A DNA stretch of 22,214 nt from JAOABP01 sp964590395 (GTDB lineage: Bacteria; Hydrothermota; Tepidihabitantia; Tepidihabitantales; Tepidihabitantaceae). Positions within the stretch are counted from its first letter, which is position 1, and the number at the start of each line of letters is the position of its first letter. Position numbers and translations under genes: made by a program. A model generated the notes under the pieces. It was not told the DNA's origin, made no database searches, and worked only from the letters and a program-made list of their open reading frames with translations. Positions 6,273 through 15,213 of this stretch are shown in pieces. The stretch is from positions 1-22,214 of the forward strand of contig CAZPVT010000012.1 in the NCBI GenBank assembly GCA_964590395.1, in the 5' to 3' direction.

Positions 6273-7757
6273 CTAACTGGATTCGGTCAGTAGTTTGAAT
6301 TCGGTTGGGCCAAGCTGGTAGTCGGTCTTGACATCAATCGCCAGTTCGTAGCGCCGGGCAAATTCCGCAAGTCGTTCAAACCATTCAGTGGTAAGAAATT
6401 CGGTTAACGATGGTGAGGCAAGGATCCGCAGTTTTCTTCCCCGTAGTTTGGGCAGGCGGGTCAGGATCAACCGTTCGACCCGCATCGCCACTTCGGCACG
6501 GGAGCGTACCCGGCCTGAACCTTGACATACCGGACAGGTTTCAAACAGCAGATACATCATTCCCGGTCGGGTTCGTTCCCTAGTCATCTCCAAAAGCCCA
6601 AACCGGCTCATCTTGGAAAAATCAGACTTGGCGCGGTCGTTGGCGAGTTGCTGTTTTAATTCCTGAACCACCCGTTCAATGTTCTGGTGATCGGCCATAT
6701 CGATGAAATCGATGATGATCAACCCGGCTAAGTCCCGTAGGCGAATCTGACGGGCGATTTCGGCAGCCGCTTCAAGGTTAGTCTCCAGTATCAACTTTTC
6801 CGGGTCTTCCTCCTGGGCAGAGCGGCCGGTGTTGACATCGATCGCTACCATCCCTTCGGTTTGCTCAATCGTTATGAAACCACCACCTTTGAGCCAGACC
6901 CGTTTGTGAAAAAGCCTTTCTAACTCCGCTTCAACTCCGCAGGACTCCAGGAGCGGTACCTCACCTTGATAAAGTTCAATCCGGCGGACAAACCGCGGTG
7001 CCACCCGGCTGATATAATTTCTGATTGACTGGTAGGTTGTTTGGTCGTCAATAATCACTTTTTCGACATTGTCGTTAAGCAGATCGCGTACCAGTTTGAT
7101 GCCTAGTGATGGTTCTTCGTATAGAAGAGCAGGGGTGGTTACCCTTTCAGCCTGCGCGCGGATATCTTCCCAGATGCGCTCCAGTTCCTGATACTCCCGT
7201 TGTAAATCTTCAAAGGTTCCCTCCTGCGCTACGGTCCGGACGATTAGGCCCGCATGGGTTTTTTTGAATCGTCGTACCGCTTCGCGCAGCCGGTTACGCT
7301 CCCGGCGGTCGGCGATGCGGCGGGATATTCCTACCCTCTGGGCATTAGGAAAATAAACCAGATACCGTCCAGGGATGGAGATAAATGAGGTAAGCCGCGC
7401 CCCCTTCTCCGCAAAGGGGTCTTTGACCACCTGAACCAGAATTTCTTCTCCTTCGCGCAGGGTGATGGTTCGGGCTTGGGGTCGGCTCTTTTCGGTCTCT
7501 TCAATCTCATCCTCTAAGGCATCAAATTCGGGGATCTCGGTCAAAGGGAGAAAGCCATTTTTGCGCAGACCGACATTGATGAAGGCTCCGCGCAATCCCT
7601 TGACCACATTCTCGACTCTTCCCTTATAGATTCTGCCGACCAGGTTCCGTTGTTCAGTCCGTTCAATATAAAACTCAACAAGGCGCTCGGACTCAAAGAT
7701 CACAACTCTGGTTTCCCATTCATTGGTACTGATGACTATTTTGGTTTTGAATTTCAA
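6273..7757 (-). CDS. rng: Ribonuclease E/G family endoribonuclease
   Basis: This endoribonuclease processes rRNA and mRNA 5' ends in the cytoplasm. The 494-residue length matches RNase G or the catalytic half of RNase E; there is no long C-terminal scaffold. An S1 RNA-binding domain (about 38-125, GRIYKGRVENVVKGLRGAFINVG) precedes the catalytic core with AIDVNTGR (Asp307, Asn309) and IIIDFIDM (Asp350), equivalent to the magnesium-binding aspartates of E. coli RNase E. CPVCQG (Cys408, Cys411) is the zinc link that joins the dimers. A TTG start is chosen: AGGAGG lies four bases upstream, and the TTGA overlaps the stop codon of the radical SAM gene before it. The pairing of these two genes is a recurrent arrangement in bacteria. 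It converges on nrdD; no strong terminator is visible between them. Confidence 0.94.
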   Translation of the reverse strand: MKFKTKIVISTNEWETRVVIFESERLVEFYIERTEQRNLVGRIYKGRVENVVKGLRGAFINVGLRKNGFLPLTEIPEFDALEDEIEETEKSRPQARTITLREGEEILVQVVKDPFAEKGARLTSFISIPGRYLVYFPNAQRVGISRRIADRRERNRLREAVRRFKKTHAGLIVRTVAQEGTFEDLQREYQELERIWEDIRAQAERVTTPALLYEEPSLGIKLVRDLLNDNVEKVIIDDQTTYQSIRNYISRVAPRFVRRIELYQGEVPLLESCGVEAELERLFHKRVWLKGGGFITIEQTEGMVAIDVNTGRSAQEEDPEKLILETNLEAAAEIARQIRLRDLAGLIIIDFIDMADHQNIERVVQELKQQLANDRAKSDFSKMSRFGLLEMTRERTRPGMMYLLFETCPVCQGSGRVRSRAEVAMRVERLILTRLPKLRGRKLRILASPSLTEFLTTEWFERLAEFARRYELAIDVKTDYQLGPTEFKLLTESS

Positions 7758-10216
7758 TTTTCCTCCTGTGGCAGATCGGTCTTTTCGCTGAGCAGTGCGA
7801 TGGTGTCGCCCAGCGGTGATTTTAACTTACCATCAGTGAGGACCAAGCAGTCCTTCCTTTTGATCAAAAGACCGCGTGCCTGGTCTTCGATAATGTTAAA
7901 CAGCAGGTTTAGAGTGCGCAGTAGCTTTATTCCCGGTGCGATCGCCAAGTCAAGGAGATAACGTTGATCGGACAACGGTATGATATTGACTACGCCGGGA
8001 ATGCCCGTGGCAACTGGCGGTCGAGCCGGCACGGATAGAGCGAAGAGGATTTCATAGCGTCCGAGATTGATCATCGCGCCCAATGATGGGCTGCTCATCG
8101 GTACCGACTGGGCAGCGACGATTCTCAGCCCTTTAGGTAAGAAAGGGCTCAGGTCGCGCACGATATTGCCGTAATACCGAAAATCAAGAAAGATATCCAC
8201 ATATTCGCCATCGGAAAGTACTCCTACCGGCAGAGGCGGACCAAAAGACAGCATCGGTTTCGGGGCATAGCCTTTAGTCCAGATAATTGGTAGTTCGCTC
8301 CGCCTTAATGCGCGGTAAAACGCCCGGACGCGGTCCAGGTGGCCAGCAAATCGGAACGGTTCCTCAATTACATATTTCAAGCGTAACCGGTTCTTGAGTT
8401 CTTTAAATAGCCATCTCCTTCGTACAGGAGGAGCCTCTTTTTCTCCAGGTTCGATTTTTGGCTGTGGTGGTAGGGTGATCTTTTCTGTCAAACAGGCACC
8501 ACAGTTGGTGCAACCGGCAGTCAAACAGTTCGGGGTCTCTTTTCCGGTTCTTGCCCGCTGATATTCATGAATGAGAAAATCTTTGTTTACCCCAACATGA
8601 ATAAAGTCCCAGGGTAGTGCAGCGTTTGTCGGCAGTTCTCTTAAATAGTGAGCGGGGTCCACTCCTTTAGTCGCAAATGCGTCTTGCCACAAGGAGAAGT
8701 TAAAAAAATCTGTCCATTCCTGAAATATTCCGCCCGATTGGTATACTTGCTCGATTACCGGCCCGAGTTTTTCATCCCCCCGTGCCAGTACCGTCTGAAT
8801 GTAAGAGCGTTCTGGATTTTCCCATTTGCACTTGATATTTCGCCGCTGGAGAAGGTTTTTAAGTAGAGAGATCTTTCCCTTAGTGTCATTGATGTTGGCA
8901 AAGCCGGCCCATTGCAATGGGGTATGGGGCTTGGGAATGAATGGTGTGAGGTTGAAACGCACGGCCCGATTCTTACACAATCGGGCAATCTCGTTAACAA
9001 AGCGGGCAATCTCCACCACATCCTGTTCGGTTTCATCGGGCAGCCCAAGCATAAAGTAAAGCTTGACACCACCCCAACCCGCATCCAGTGCGTTCCTGAC
9101 CGATTCAAGGATCTTGGCTTCCGGGATATTTTTGTTGATCAGGGCGCGCAGACGACTGGAAGCGGTTTCCGGTGCGAATGTTAACCCTGCCTTTTTTACC
9201 TCTTGTAGATTCAGCGCTAGTTCCGGGGTGAAATCCTCGCCCCGGGTTGAGGGCAAGGAGATTGCTACCCGGCGTTGAGCCAGGACGCTGTTAAGCCGGT
9301 GGGCCAGTTCTAAGAGATGAGGATAATCGAGGGTAGAGAGTGCCAGTAGCGAGATTTCTTCCCAGCCGCTGGCGCGAATACCCCTTTCTGCCAATCGGAC
9401 AATCTGCTCAACGGAGCGGAATCGTATTGGTCGGTTGATCATCCCAGCCTGACAGAATCGGCAGCCGTGAACACAGCCACGGGCGATCTCAATAGTTAGC
9501 CGATCATGGGTAATTTCGCAGATTGGCACCACGGGTGGGAATGGGAAGTAATCATCAAGTAATTCCGGTGTCAGGCGCCGTAGTACCGGCTTATTTTTAG
9601 GGTTAGTGTAATCTGGGACAAAAACACCGGTGAGCTGGGCGATCTGTTGTAAGAGAACAGCTCGGTTTTTTCGGCCGGTATCGGCAAATATCCGGCTTAT
9701 CTCCTGAATTACCTCCTCACCGTCACCGATGACAAAGACATCGACAAAATTTACCACCGGCAGGGGATTGACCGTGCAGGGACCACCGGCAATAATCAGC
9801 GGATGGTTGTGATTTCTTTCGGTGCGGCACCGGGGAATACCGCTTAAATCGAGTAGATATAAAATGTTGGTATAAGACAATTCGCTTTGGAGCGATATGC
9901 CGATGATGTCAAACTCCTTTAAGGGACGCTTTGACTCTAAGGCGTAGAGTGGCAATCCACTGGATTGCAAGGCATTGCCGAAGTCGGGCCAGGGTACATA
10001 ACAGCGTTCACAAACGACGCCGGGCATACGGTTGAGAATGGAATAAAGTAGCCGTAAGCCGTAATTGGACATACCGATTTCGTAGACCTCGGGCATCGCC
10101 AGTACCCATTTGACCTTTTCTTCAGTGGAACCAGAGTAGTAGGTATTGTACTCGCCGCCGGTATAACGAATCGGTTTGGTGACGAGGGGTAGAACCTCGT
10201 TAATTTTCTTTAACAT
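7754..10216 (-). CDS. Radical SAM protein fused to a DUF2344 domain (TIGR03960-type)
   Basis: The 820-residue protein has three parts. A B12-binding-like Rossmann region (about 30-180, MPEVYEIGMSNYGL to FVIGDGEEVI) precedes a radical SAM core with the 4Fe-4S ligands Cys248, Cys252 and Cys255 in RGCVHGCRFCQAG. The C-terminal part (from about 605, LRLKYVIEEPFRFAGHLDR) is the DUF2344 domain. Between them, a cysteine cluster CLTAGCTNCGAC suggests another metal site or cluster. The fusion architecture is known but its reaction is not established; the frequent linkage to RNase G, also seen here as a four-base TTGA overlap, hints at RNA or ribosome modification (inference). The gene has its own promoter with a very short leader and no Shine-Dalgarno at its ATG. 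Confidence 0.92.
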   Translation of the reverse strand: MLKKINEVLPLVTKPIRYTGGEYNTYYSGSTEEKVKWVLAMPEVYEIGMSNYGLRLLYSILNRMPGVVCERCYVPWPDFGNALQSSGLPLYALESKRPLKEFDIIGISLQSELSYTNILYLLDLSGIPRCRTERNHNHPLIIAGGPCTVNPLPVVNFVDVFVIGDGEEVIQEISRIFADTGRKNRAVLLQQIAQLTGVFVPDYTNPKNKPVLRRLTPELLDDYFPFPPVVPICEITHDRLTIEIARGCVHGCRFCQAGMINRPIRFRSVEQIVRLAERGIRASGWEEISLLALSTLDYPHLLELAHRLNSVLAQRRVAISLPSTRGEDFTPELALNLQEVKKAGLTFAPETASSRLRALINKNIPEAKILESVRNALDAGWGGVKLYFMLGLPDETEQDVVEIARFVNEIARLCKNRAVRFNLTPFIPKPHTPLQWAGFANINDTKGKISLLKNLLQRRNIKCKWENPERSYIQTVLARGDEKLGPVIEQVYQSGGIFQEWTDFFNFSLWQDAFATKGVDPAHYLRELPTNAALPWDFIHVGVNKDFLIHEYQRARTGKETPNCLTAGCTNCGACLTEKITLPPQPKIEPGEKEAPPVRRRWLFKELKNRLRLKYVIEEPFRFAGHLDRVRAFYRALRRSELPIIWTKGYAPKPMLSFGPPLPVGVLSDGEYVDIFLDFRYYGNIVRDLSPFLPKGLRIVAAQSVPMSSPSLGAMINLGRYEILFALSVPARPPVATGIPGVVNIIPLSDQRYLLDLAIAPGIKLLRTLNLLFNIIEDQARGLLIKRKDCLVLTDGKLKSPLGDTIALLSEKTDLPQEEN

Positions 10217-10230
10217 CGGTTTATTCAGTT

Positions 10231-10258
10231 ATGTTAACTTGATTGCTGTCTAAGTCAA
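10231..10258 (-). promoter_or_regulatory. Promoter of the radical SAM-rng operon
   Basis: TTGACT (10258-10253, minus strand), 16 bases, TAACAT (10236-10231). The -10 ends 14 bases before the ATG at 10216, giving a leader of about eight bases. Confidence 0.6.
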
Positions 10259-10344
10259 GAAGGGGGAGAAATCAGGGAATGATATTTGGTTTCGAGATTC
10301 GGTCCAATGATGAATAGGGGGTAATTTATTCTCCTTGTAATTAA

Positions 10345-10372
10345 TTGACAAGTGTCAGGCAGTGATTATATA
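10345..10372 (+). promoter_or_regulatory. Promoter of the riboswitch-receptor transcript
   Basis: TTGACA (10345-10350), 16 bases, TATATA (10367-10372; a TATATT two bases further on is also possible). Transcription would start near 10380, exactly at the first stem of the riboswitch. Confidence 0.65.
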
Positions 10373-10380
10373 TTTATTTA

Positions 10381-10555
10381 GCAGCGGTAGACCTGGAAAA
10401 CGGGTTGTCCAATAATGGACACAGGGAACGCCGTGAAATTCGGCGACGGGCTTGCTCGCTGTGAGCGGCATTAATTATTGCCGGATCATCGCCACTGGCA
10501 TTGTGCTGGGAAGGCGCCCGGAGATCTGCCGCAAGTCAGAAGACCTTGTCGCTGC
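10381..10555 (+). ncRNA. Cobalamin riboswitch
   Basis: The segment carries the conserved B12-riboswitch words in order: ACAGGGAACGCCGTGAAATT (10421-10440), GCCACTG (10491-10497), GCTGGGAAGGCG (10505-10516) and a GCAAGTCAGAAGACC end (10531-10545). GCAGCG (10381-10386) and CGCTGC (10550-10555) pair as the closing stem P1, and GTCC-AATAAT-GGAC forms an internal hairpin. Known members bind adenosyl- or related cobalamins and shut down downstream expression. No U-tract terminator lies between P1 and the ATG, but TCGGTTT (10563-10569) can pair with GGACCGA (10587-10593), overlapping the ribosome site, so translational control is more likely (inference). Confidence 0.9.
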
Positions 10556-10594
10556 GTTTAGGTCGGTTTAACCTGCAAGAAAAGGAGGACCGAA

Positions 10595-12670
10595 ATGGCG
10601 CTGTTTTTTATTCTCTTTGCCCTTGTGGGGCAATGGGAGGGAAGGGTGGTTGATGCGAGGAGTAATCAACCAATTCCCTATGTCCGGGTTGAAATTCTGT
10701 CATTAAATCTGGCGGTGTTCAGCGACACCAATGGTAGGTTTGTGGTTAATAGCGAAGACCTGCCGGCGGTTGTTAATATCCGGGCAGAGCGGATTGGCTA
10801 TCAGGTGATGGAGTGGACAGGTGTTGGTACTGAGAAGCCGGTGGTGCTTTATTTGTTACCAAAGGCGATACCGATTTTCGGGGTTACCAGCACCGCTACC
10901 CGACTGGTTCAAACTCCAGCACCGTCAATGCCCATTACAGTAATTGAGCGCACACAGGTCGGTTTCCGTGGGTTTTCAGATATCGGAGAGGTAGTGGCAG
11001 TTTCACCAGCGGTACTGGTTCAGGATTACGGCAATTTGAGGACGGTTTCGCTGCGTGGGGCAACGGTCGAGCAGACGCTGGTGATGCTGGATGGGGTGAG
11101 GTTGAACTCTAGCCTTAACAATCAGGCGGATCTGACCACGGTTTCACCCTTTTTAGCAGAACGCATTGAAGTAGTGAGAGGTGGAGCATCTGCACTTTAC
11201 GGTGCAAATACAATCGGCGGGGTAATAAATATCATTACTCCGGAGGCAAAGGCGAGAGCACTGGATTTAAATCTGGGTTTGGCTTCGTTTGGGACGAAAT
11301 TTGCCGGTTTAAATGTTGTCTACCCGGGGATGCTCAATTTTCTTTTTCGGGGGAACTATTTTCACAGTGGTAACAGATTCCCCTATTATGACCTTAACGA
11401 CTCTTTGCAGAGATTTAAAAACGGTTATTTAACCCGGGCCGAAATGTTGGTGAAAGTGGGAAGAGGGTTCGGAATGCACCATCTCTCATTTGCCGGTAGT
11501 TTAACCGGAGCAAAAAGGGGTTCACCTGGTCCGCTGACTTCTCCGAGCGACAGTGCGCGTCTTAAAGACAGCCGTTTGATATTTATTGCGGGCTATGATC
11601 TTCAGACAGGCGGGGTAAACAACAATTTAGCTGTGCGTTTACATCATCAGCGGCAGTTTCAGCGTTACTACAATCCCTCTGAGGATTTTCCTGCCAATGA
11701 TACTCACCAGATTTTCACTAGTGGGTTGAATCTGGTGAAAAGGTTAGGTATTTTTAGAGACTGGATAGGTTTGAATTTGGTCTTTGGTGTTGAAGGAAAT
11801 GCTGAGCAGGTTAATAGTACAAAGGTCGGTGCACCATCACGGCAGACCGGAGCCGGGTTTCTGGAGGTGGGGTTGGATTGGGCAGGTTTTAATTTCAGCC
11901 CAGCGTTACGGTATGAGATTCTTCGCAACCAGAAGGAGGCGGTTTTCTCTAATTACGGAGCGTTAAGTTACCGGGGGACACTCACCTTCCGGAAAATTTC
12001 ACCGTTAAGTTTTTATATTGGTGCTCACCGTTCTTTCCGCACGCCGACATTTAATGAGCTTTTCTGGCCCGATGAGCAATGGGTAAAAGGTAATCCGCAT
12101 TTAAAGCCGGAATGGGGCTGGGGTGTGGATGGAGGGTTGGCAATTAAAGCAGATAGAGGAGGGTTTAGATTTGGTGGTTTTTATAATGATGTGCAGGATA
12201 TGATTCAGTGGCAGATGGAAGAGGAGTTTGTGTTTCAGCCGGTGAATATCGCCAATGCGAAGATCATCGGGGTTGAGTTTGAGCCGGATTTTGATTTTGG
12301 TTTCGGCGGTTTTTCGGGAGGAATTACGTATCAGATCTGCAGGAGTGATTCGTTCCTTCTTCCTTATAGGCCAAGGCTCTTTGGCCGGGCAACAGGGTTT
12401 CTGTGTTATAAGAACAAGGAGGATGAGCTGGGCCGTCTGACAGTAGGCGTGGTTGGCGTTAGCGAGAGGTTCACCAACCGTCTTAATACCGATACACTGC
12501 CAGGTTATGTTACTTTTGATATCGGCACCACGATCAGGATACCGGTCAGATTTTTGCGGGCAGTTTTGAATGGAGGCTGTCGGAATATTTTTGATCGACG
12601 GTATCAGGTAGTTAAGGACTATCCGGTGCCGGGCAGGAGTTTTTATTTAGAGACCGAGATTGGCATCTGA
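10595..12670 (+). CDS. btuB: TonB-dependent outer-membrane receptor, cobalamin (BtuB-like)
   Basis: The 691-residue protein starts with a short hydrophobic segment (MALFFILFALVG), probably the signal peptide. A carboxypeptidase-regulatory-like beta-sandwich follows (about 14-92, GRVVDARSNQPIPYVRV ... DTNGRF). The TonB plug (about 97-215) includes VSLRGATVEQTLVMLDGVRLN and RIEVVRGGASALYGANTIGGVINIIT, and the rest forms the beta-barrel, with the TFNELFWPDEQWVKGNPHLKPE loop typical of such receptors. The riboswitch directly upstream identifies cobalamin or a corrinoid as the substrate more firmly than the protein does. AAAGGAGG sits upstream of the ATG. The extra N-terminal domain is common in Bacteroidetes-type receptors but absent from E. 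coli BtuB. No btuFCD genes follow; the 3' end overlaps the convergent peptidase gene by 28 bp. Confidence 0.9.
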   Translation: MALFFILFALVGQWEGRVVDARSNQPIPYVRVEILSLNLAVFSDTNGRFVVNSEDLPAVVNIRAERIGYQVMEWTGVGTEKPVVLYLLPKAIPIFGVTSTATRLVQTPAPSMPITVIERTQVGFRGFSDIGEVVAVSPAVLVQDYGNLRTVSLRGATVEQTLVMLDGVRLNSSLNNQADLTTVSPFLAERIEVVRGGASALYGANTIGGVINIITPEAKARALDLNLGLASFGTKFAGLNVVYPGMLNFLFRGNYFHSGNRFPYYDLNDSLQRFKNGYLTRAEMLVKVGRGFGMHHLSFAGSLTGAKRGSPGPLTSPSDSARLKDSRLIFIAGYDLQTGGVNNNLAVRLHHQRQFQRYYNPSEDFPANDTHQIFTSGLNLVKRLGIFRDWIGLNLVFGVEGNAEQVNSTKVGAPSRQTGAGFLEVGLDWAGFNFSPALRYEILRNQKEAVFSNYGALSYRGTLTFRKISPLSFYIGAHRSFRTPTFNELFWPDEQWVKGNPHLKPEWGWGVDGGLAIKADRGGFRFGGFYNDVQDMIQWQMEEEFVFQPVNIANAKIIGVEFEPDFDFGFGGFSGGITYQICRSDSFLLPYRPRLFGRATGFLCYKNKEDELGRLTVGVVGVSERFTNRLNTDTLPGYVTFDIGTTIRIPVRFLRAVLNGGCRNIFDRRYQVVKDYPVPGRSFYLETEIGI

Positions 12671-13938
12671 GTCTGCTGGGCAATTGGTGTGGTGATGGTC
12701 TTAAACAGGTGTATGTAACCATCCCGAACCGCTTGAAAATCTGCTAAATACTTCGCCGGTACCGGTTCAGCACGAGGCGGAATGATTTTAAGGGGGTTAA
12801 CCGGTTTTCCACTTTGCCGGATTTCGAAGTGGAGATGGGGACCGGTGGCAAGGCCGGTGGCACCAACATAACCTACGGTTGCACCCTGGCGGACAAACTT
12901 TCCTACCTTTATGCCAGGACCGTAACGGGAGAGATGGCCATAGCGGGAGACAAGACCTCCAGAATGTTTGATTTCCACCATTTTACCATAACCACCATGC
13001 CAGTGTGCGGTAGTTACTATCCCATCGGCAACGGCGCTGACCGGCGTACCCTTTGGAGCAACGTAGTCAACACCCTGATGGGGTCGGACGACCTTGAGAA
13101 TCGGGTGAAAACGCATGCCAAAATGAGATGATACCCGAGCAAATGAAAGCGGTGACCGAAGTATGGTTTTTCGTAGTGATTGACCCTTTTCGTTGTAATA
13201 GTCCCATCGTCCCGAGGGGGCACGGTAGTAAAACCCGTAAACATTTTCTGTCCGACCCCGGTAGTGGGCCATGTATATCCGACCATAACGGTAGAAGCGA
13301 CCGCTGACCTCCAGGCGGTCAACCAACAGTTCAAAGGTGTCGCCGTTATTACACTCAGTAAAGAAATCAATATCATAGCGCAGAATTTCGGCAAGCTCCA
13401 CTACCAGTTCTGGTGTGCCGCCCATTTTCAAAAGAGAATTCCAGAGGGAATTCTCAATTATGCCCTTTATCGCACATTTCACCGTGTCAACGGGTAAGGT
13501 GATCTTCTGGGCGATAGCGGTGCCATTACTGTCAAACCGCACCTCATAACTAGTGATCAGGTTGGGATAATAATCAATACCGTTCAGATTTAACCCCTGA
13601 TATATCAGCGCGACCGAATCACCCGGTTTCATCTGCCGGAAGTTAAAGTCGGTCTTTGCCAGTGCGGCATAGATGTTATTGATTTTTTTCGGCGTGATGC
13701 ACCAGCGGGCAAGTAGTCCGGCAAGCACTTCGCCTTTTTGCAGGACATCACCGGTATAATAGGTTGATTCCGGCGCGGGTAATTCCGGTCCGCACTGATA
13801 GGGATTTGCTGCTGGTCGCCGCGATAACACAAAGATGATAACTACTCCGGCGACTAATATTAAACTTGATAATAAAACGATCTTCTGCCAAGGGTATCTG
13901 GGAGATGGTGTCGGTTGGGTTACCTGTTCGTCGATCAT
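12643..13938 (-). CDS. M23 family metallopeptidase (membrane-anchored)
   Basis: This 431-residue protein has a short cytoplasmic N-terminus, one membrane segment (about 19-38, IVLLSSLILVAGVVIIFVLS) and a long extracytoplasmic part. A LysM-like or opacity-associated-type region (about 60-240) precedes the LytM/M23 domain (about 268-385). The zinc ligands are visible: His287 and Asp291 in HQGVD, and His370 in HLHFE, with His368 as catalytic residue. Family members cut peptidoglycan cross-links in the periplasm or activate amidases. The N-terminal YTGDVLQKGEVLAGLL region is typical of MepM/YebA-like peptidases. The ATG overlaps the stop of the ZIP transporter gene (ATGA), so it is translated by coupling within the metal operon, giving a zinc peptidase together with a metal importer. 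Confidence 0.9.
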   Translation of the reverse strand: MIDEQVTQPTPSPRYPWQKIVLLSSLILVAGVVIIFVLSRRPAANPYQCGPELPAPESTYYTGDVLQKGEVLAGLLARWCITPKKINNIYAALAKTDFNFRQMKPGDSVALIYQGLNLNGIDYYPNLITSYEVRFDSNGTAIAQKITLPVDTVKCAIKGIIENSLWNSLLKMGGTPELVVELAEILRYDIDFFTECNNGDTFELLVDRLEVSGRFYRYGRIYMAHYRGRTENVYGFYYRAPSGRWDYYNEKGQSLRKTILRSPLSFARVSSHFGMRFHPILKVVRPHQGVDYVAPKGTPVSAVADGIVTTAHWHGGYGKMVEIKHSGGLVSRYGHLSRYGPGIKVGKFVRQGATVGYVGATGLATGPHLHFEIRQSGKPVNPLKIIPPRAEPVPAKYLADFQAVRDGYIHLFKTITTPIAQQTQMPISVSK

Positions 13939-14768
13939 TGGAATAGCAAAAGACTGCCTGCCATCACGATCATTCCAGAGAGGATGCCCGCGACACTCAA
14001 ATGCTCACTGGCATAGGAGTAGGAGCCGGGAATGAGTTCATCGAAGGAGATGAATACCATCAGCCCGCCGACTCCGGCAAGAAGGAGATTTAGAGTGGTT
14101 GCGGTCAGAAATGGCATTAAAGCCAGTGCGGCAAGAATCGCGCCCGCCAGTTCTGCACCGCCGGAAAGTGATGCCCAAAGCAGAGCTTTCTTTTTTGAAC
14201 CAGTGGCACAAAGGACCGGGACCGCTACCGCCAATCCTTCAGGGATATTGTGCAGGGCGATTGCCACTGCGATGGCAATACCTAAGGCTCGGTCTTTTAT
14301 CGCTCCTGCAAAGGTTGCCATACCTTCGGGGAGGTTGTGCAAGCCAATACCCAGTGCGATCAAGAGACTGGTGCGTAAAAGGGTTTGGGGTGCCAATCCT
14401 TGTCCGTGCCGATAACGAAAACGTCCGCCTTCCCTGTTATTGACGGCAGTAAGTTCCGGACAGTATTTGCTGATATCAACCTTGTGCTCGCTAATAAATT
14501 CGTGCGGCACCGCCAGATCGACGAGAAACATAATTATTATACCGGTAAAGAAGGCGATCGCCGACGGAATAAATCCGATCGTGGTTATTGCTGTGGCAAG
14601 CAGTTCAGTAAATGAGACAAACATCATTACACCGGCAGAAAACCCCAGACTGTACGCCATAAATTTTCTTCCTGGTCGTCGGGCGACCATTCCCAAAATG
14701 CTACCCAGAGTTGTGCTGACCGCGGCGAGACTACTGATAATGATGGCAAACAGAAAGTTTTCGGGCAT
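13935..14768 (-). CDS. ZIP family metal transporter (ZupT-like)
   Basis: This inner-membrane permease imports divalent metals (zinc, iron, manganese). Eight hydrophobic segments are visible. The metal-binding helices carry HNLPEG and HNIPEG, and a hydrophilic loop with several His/Lys/Glu (VPHEFISEHKVDIS) follows the third segment. The ATG at 14768 gives 277 residues starting MPENFLFAIII, as in ZupT, and lies 13 bases after the stop of the DtxR-like gene. A TTG at 14813 would add 15 charged residues and overlap that gene by 32 bp; I consider it less likely. Neither has a close ribosome site. The gene stands between the metal regulator and the M23 peptidase in one operon, so expression is probably metal-controlled. 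The metal cannot be deduced from sequence. Confidence 0.9.
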   Translation of the reverse strand: MPENFLFAIIISSLAAVSTTLGSILGMVARRPGRKFMAYSLGFSAGVMMFVSFTELLATAITTIGFIPSAIAFFTGIIIMFLVDLAVPHEFISEHKVDISKYCPELTAVNNREGGRFRYRHGQGLAPQTLLRTSLLIALGIGLHNLPEGMATFAGAIKDRALGIAIAVAIALHNIPEGLAVAVPVLCATGSKKKALLWASLSGGAELAGAILAALALMPFLTATTLNLLLAGVGGLMVFISFDELIPGSYSYASEHLSVAGILSGMIVMAGSLLLFQ

Positions 14769-14781
14769 TTCTAAGTCTAAG

Positions 14782-15198
14782 TTAAATGCCTTTTTTCCTT
14801 CTTTGGCTTTCAAGCCATTGTTGTAACCGGATTAAGGTTTCCCGAGAGAGGGTGTGTTCCAGCCGGCAGGCATCATTAAAGGCAGTGTGTTTACTGACTC
14901 CGAGCACTGAGCAAAGGAAGTATTCCAGAAGCCGATGACGGCGATAGATGGCATCTGCCAACCCCTTGCCGCGGGGTGTGAGCTCCACACCACCGTAATA
15001 CTCATGTTTGACCAATCCTTTGGTACTCAAGGCGGTGATGGCGTTTACGACTGATGGCCGACTGACCGCCAGATAGCGGGCGATGTCTTTGACGCGCACC
15101 GGGTGTTGTTCATTGCTTAAGACAAAGATCGCTTCGAGATAATCCTCCTGGCTTTCCCCTAAGCGGGTGGCACCGGCAAAGTTAGTCTTAATTAACAT
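14782..15198 (-). CDS. DtxR/MntR family metal-dependent regulator
   Basis: The 138-residue repressor has a winged helix-turn-helix (about 15-75, VRVKDIARYLAVSRPSVVNAI) and a helical dimerisation domain with the metal ligands. It lacks the C-terminal SH3-like domain, as in MntR. By alignment with B. subtilis MntR, Asp19 and Glu22 (ESQEDYLEAI), His88, Glu114 and His115 are kept, but MntR Glu99 is replaced by Cys111 (NDACRLEH), as in the iron-type DtxR/IdeR. The site is thus a mixture of manganese and iron types. The gene heads an operon with the ZIP transporter and M23 peptidase and probably represses its own promoter, where a palindrome lies. The ATG has no Shine-Dalgarno and follows a very short leader. 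Confidence 0.92.
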   Translation of the reverse strand: MLIKTNFAGATRLGESQEDYLEAIFVLSNEQHPVRVKDIARYLAVSRPSVVNAITALSTKGLVKHEYYGGVELTPRGKGLADAIYRRHRLLEYFLCSVLGVSKHTAFNDACRLEHTLSRETLIRLQQWLESQRRKKGI

Positions 15199-15213
15199 TG
15201 TTATACAAGACTA

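Noticed and set aside
6025..6276. An 83-codon frame overlapping the end of nrdD, extending to the rng stop region
   Set aside because: No ribosome site, no recognisable motif and no CxxxCxxC cluster that would make it the NrdG activase. It fills most of the short spacer between convergent genes and may be chance.
14769..14813. TTG start extending the ZIP transporter by 15 residues
   Set aside because: It would overlap the regulator gene and add a charged stretch before the first membrane segment; the ATG at 14768 fits ZupT-like proteins better.
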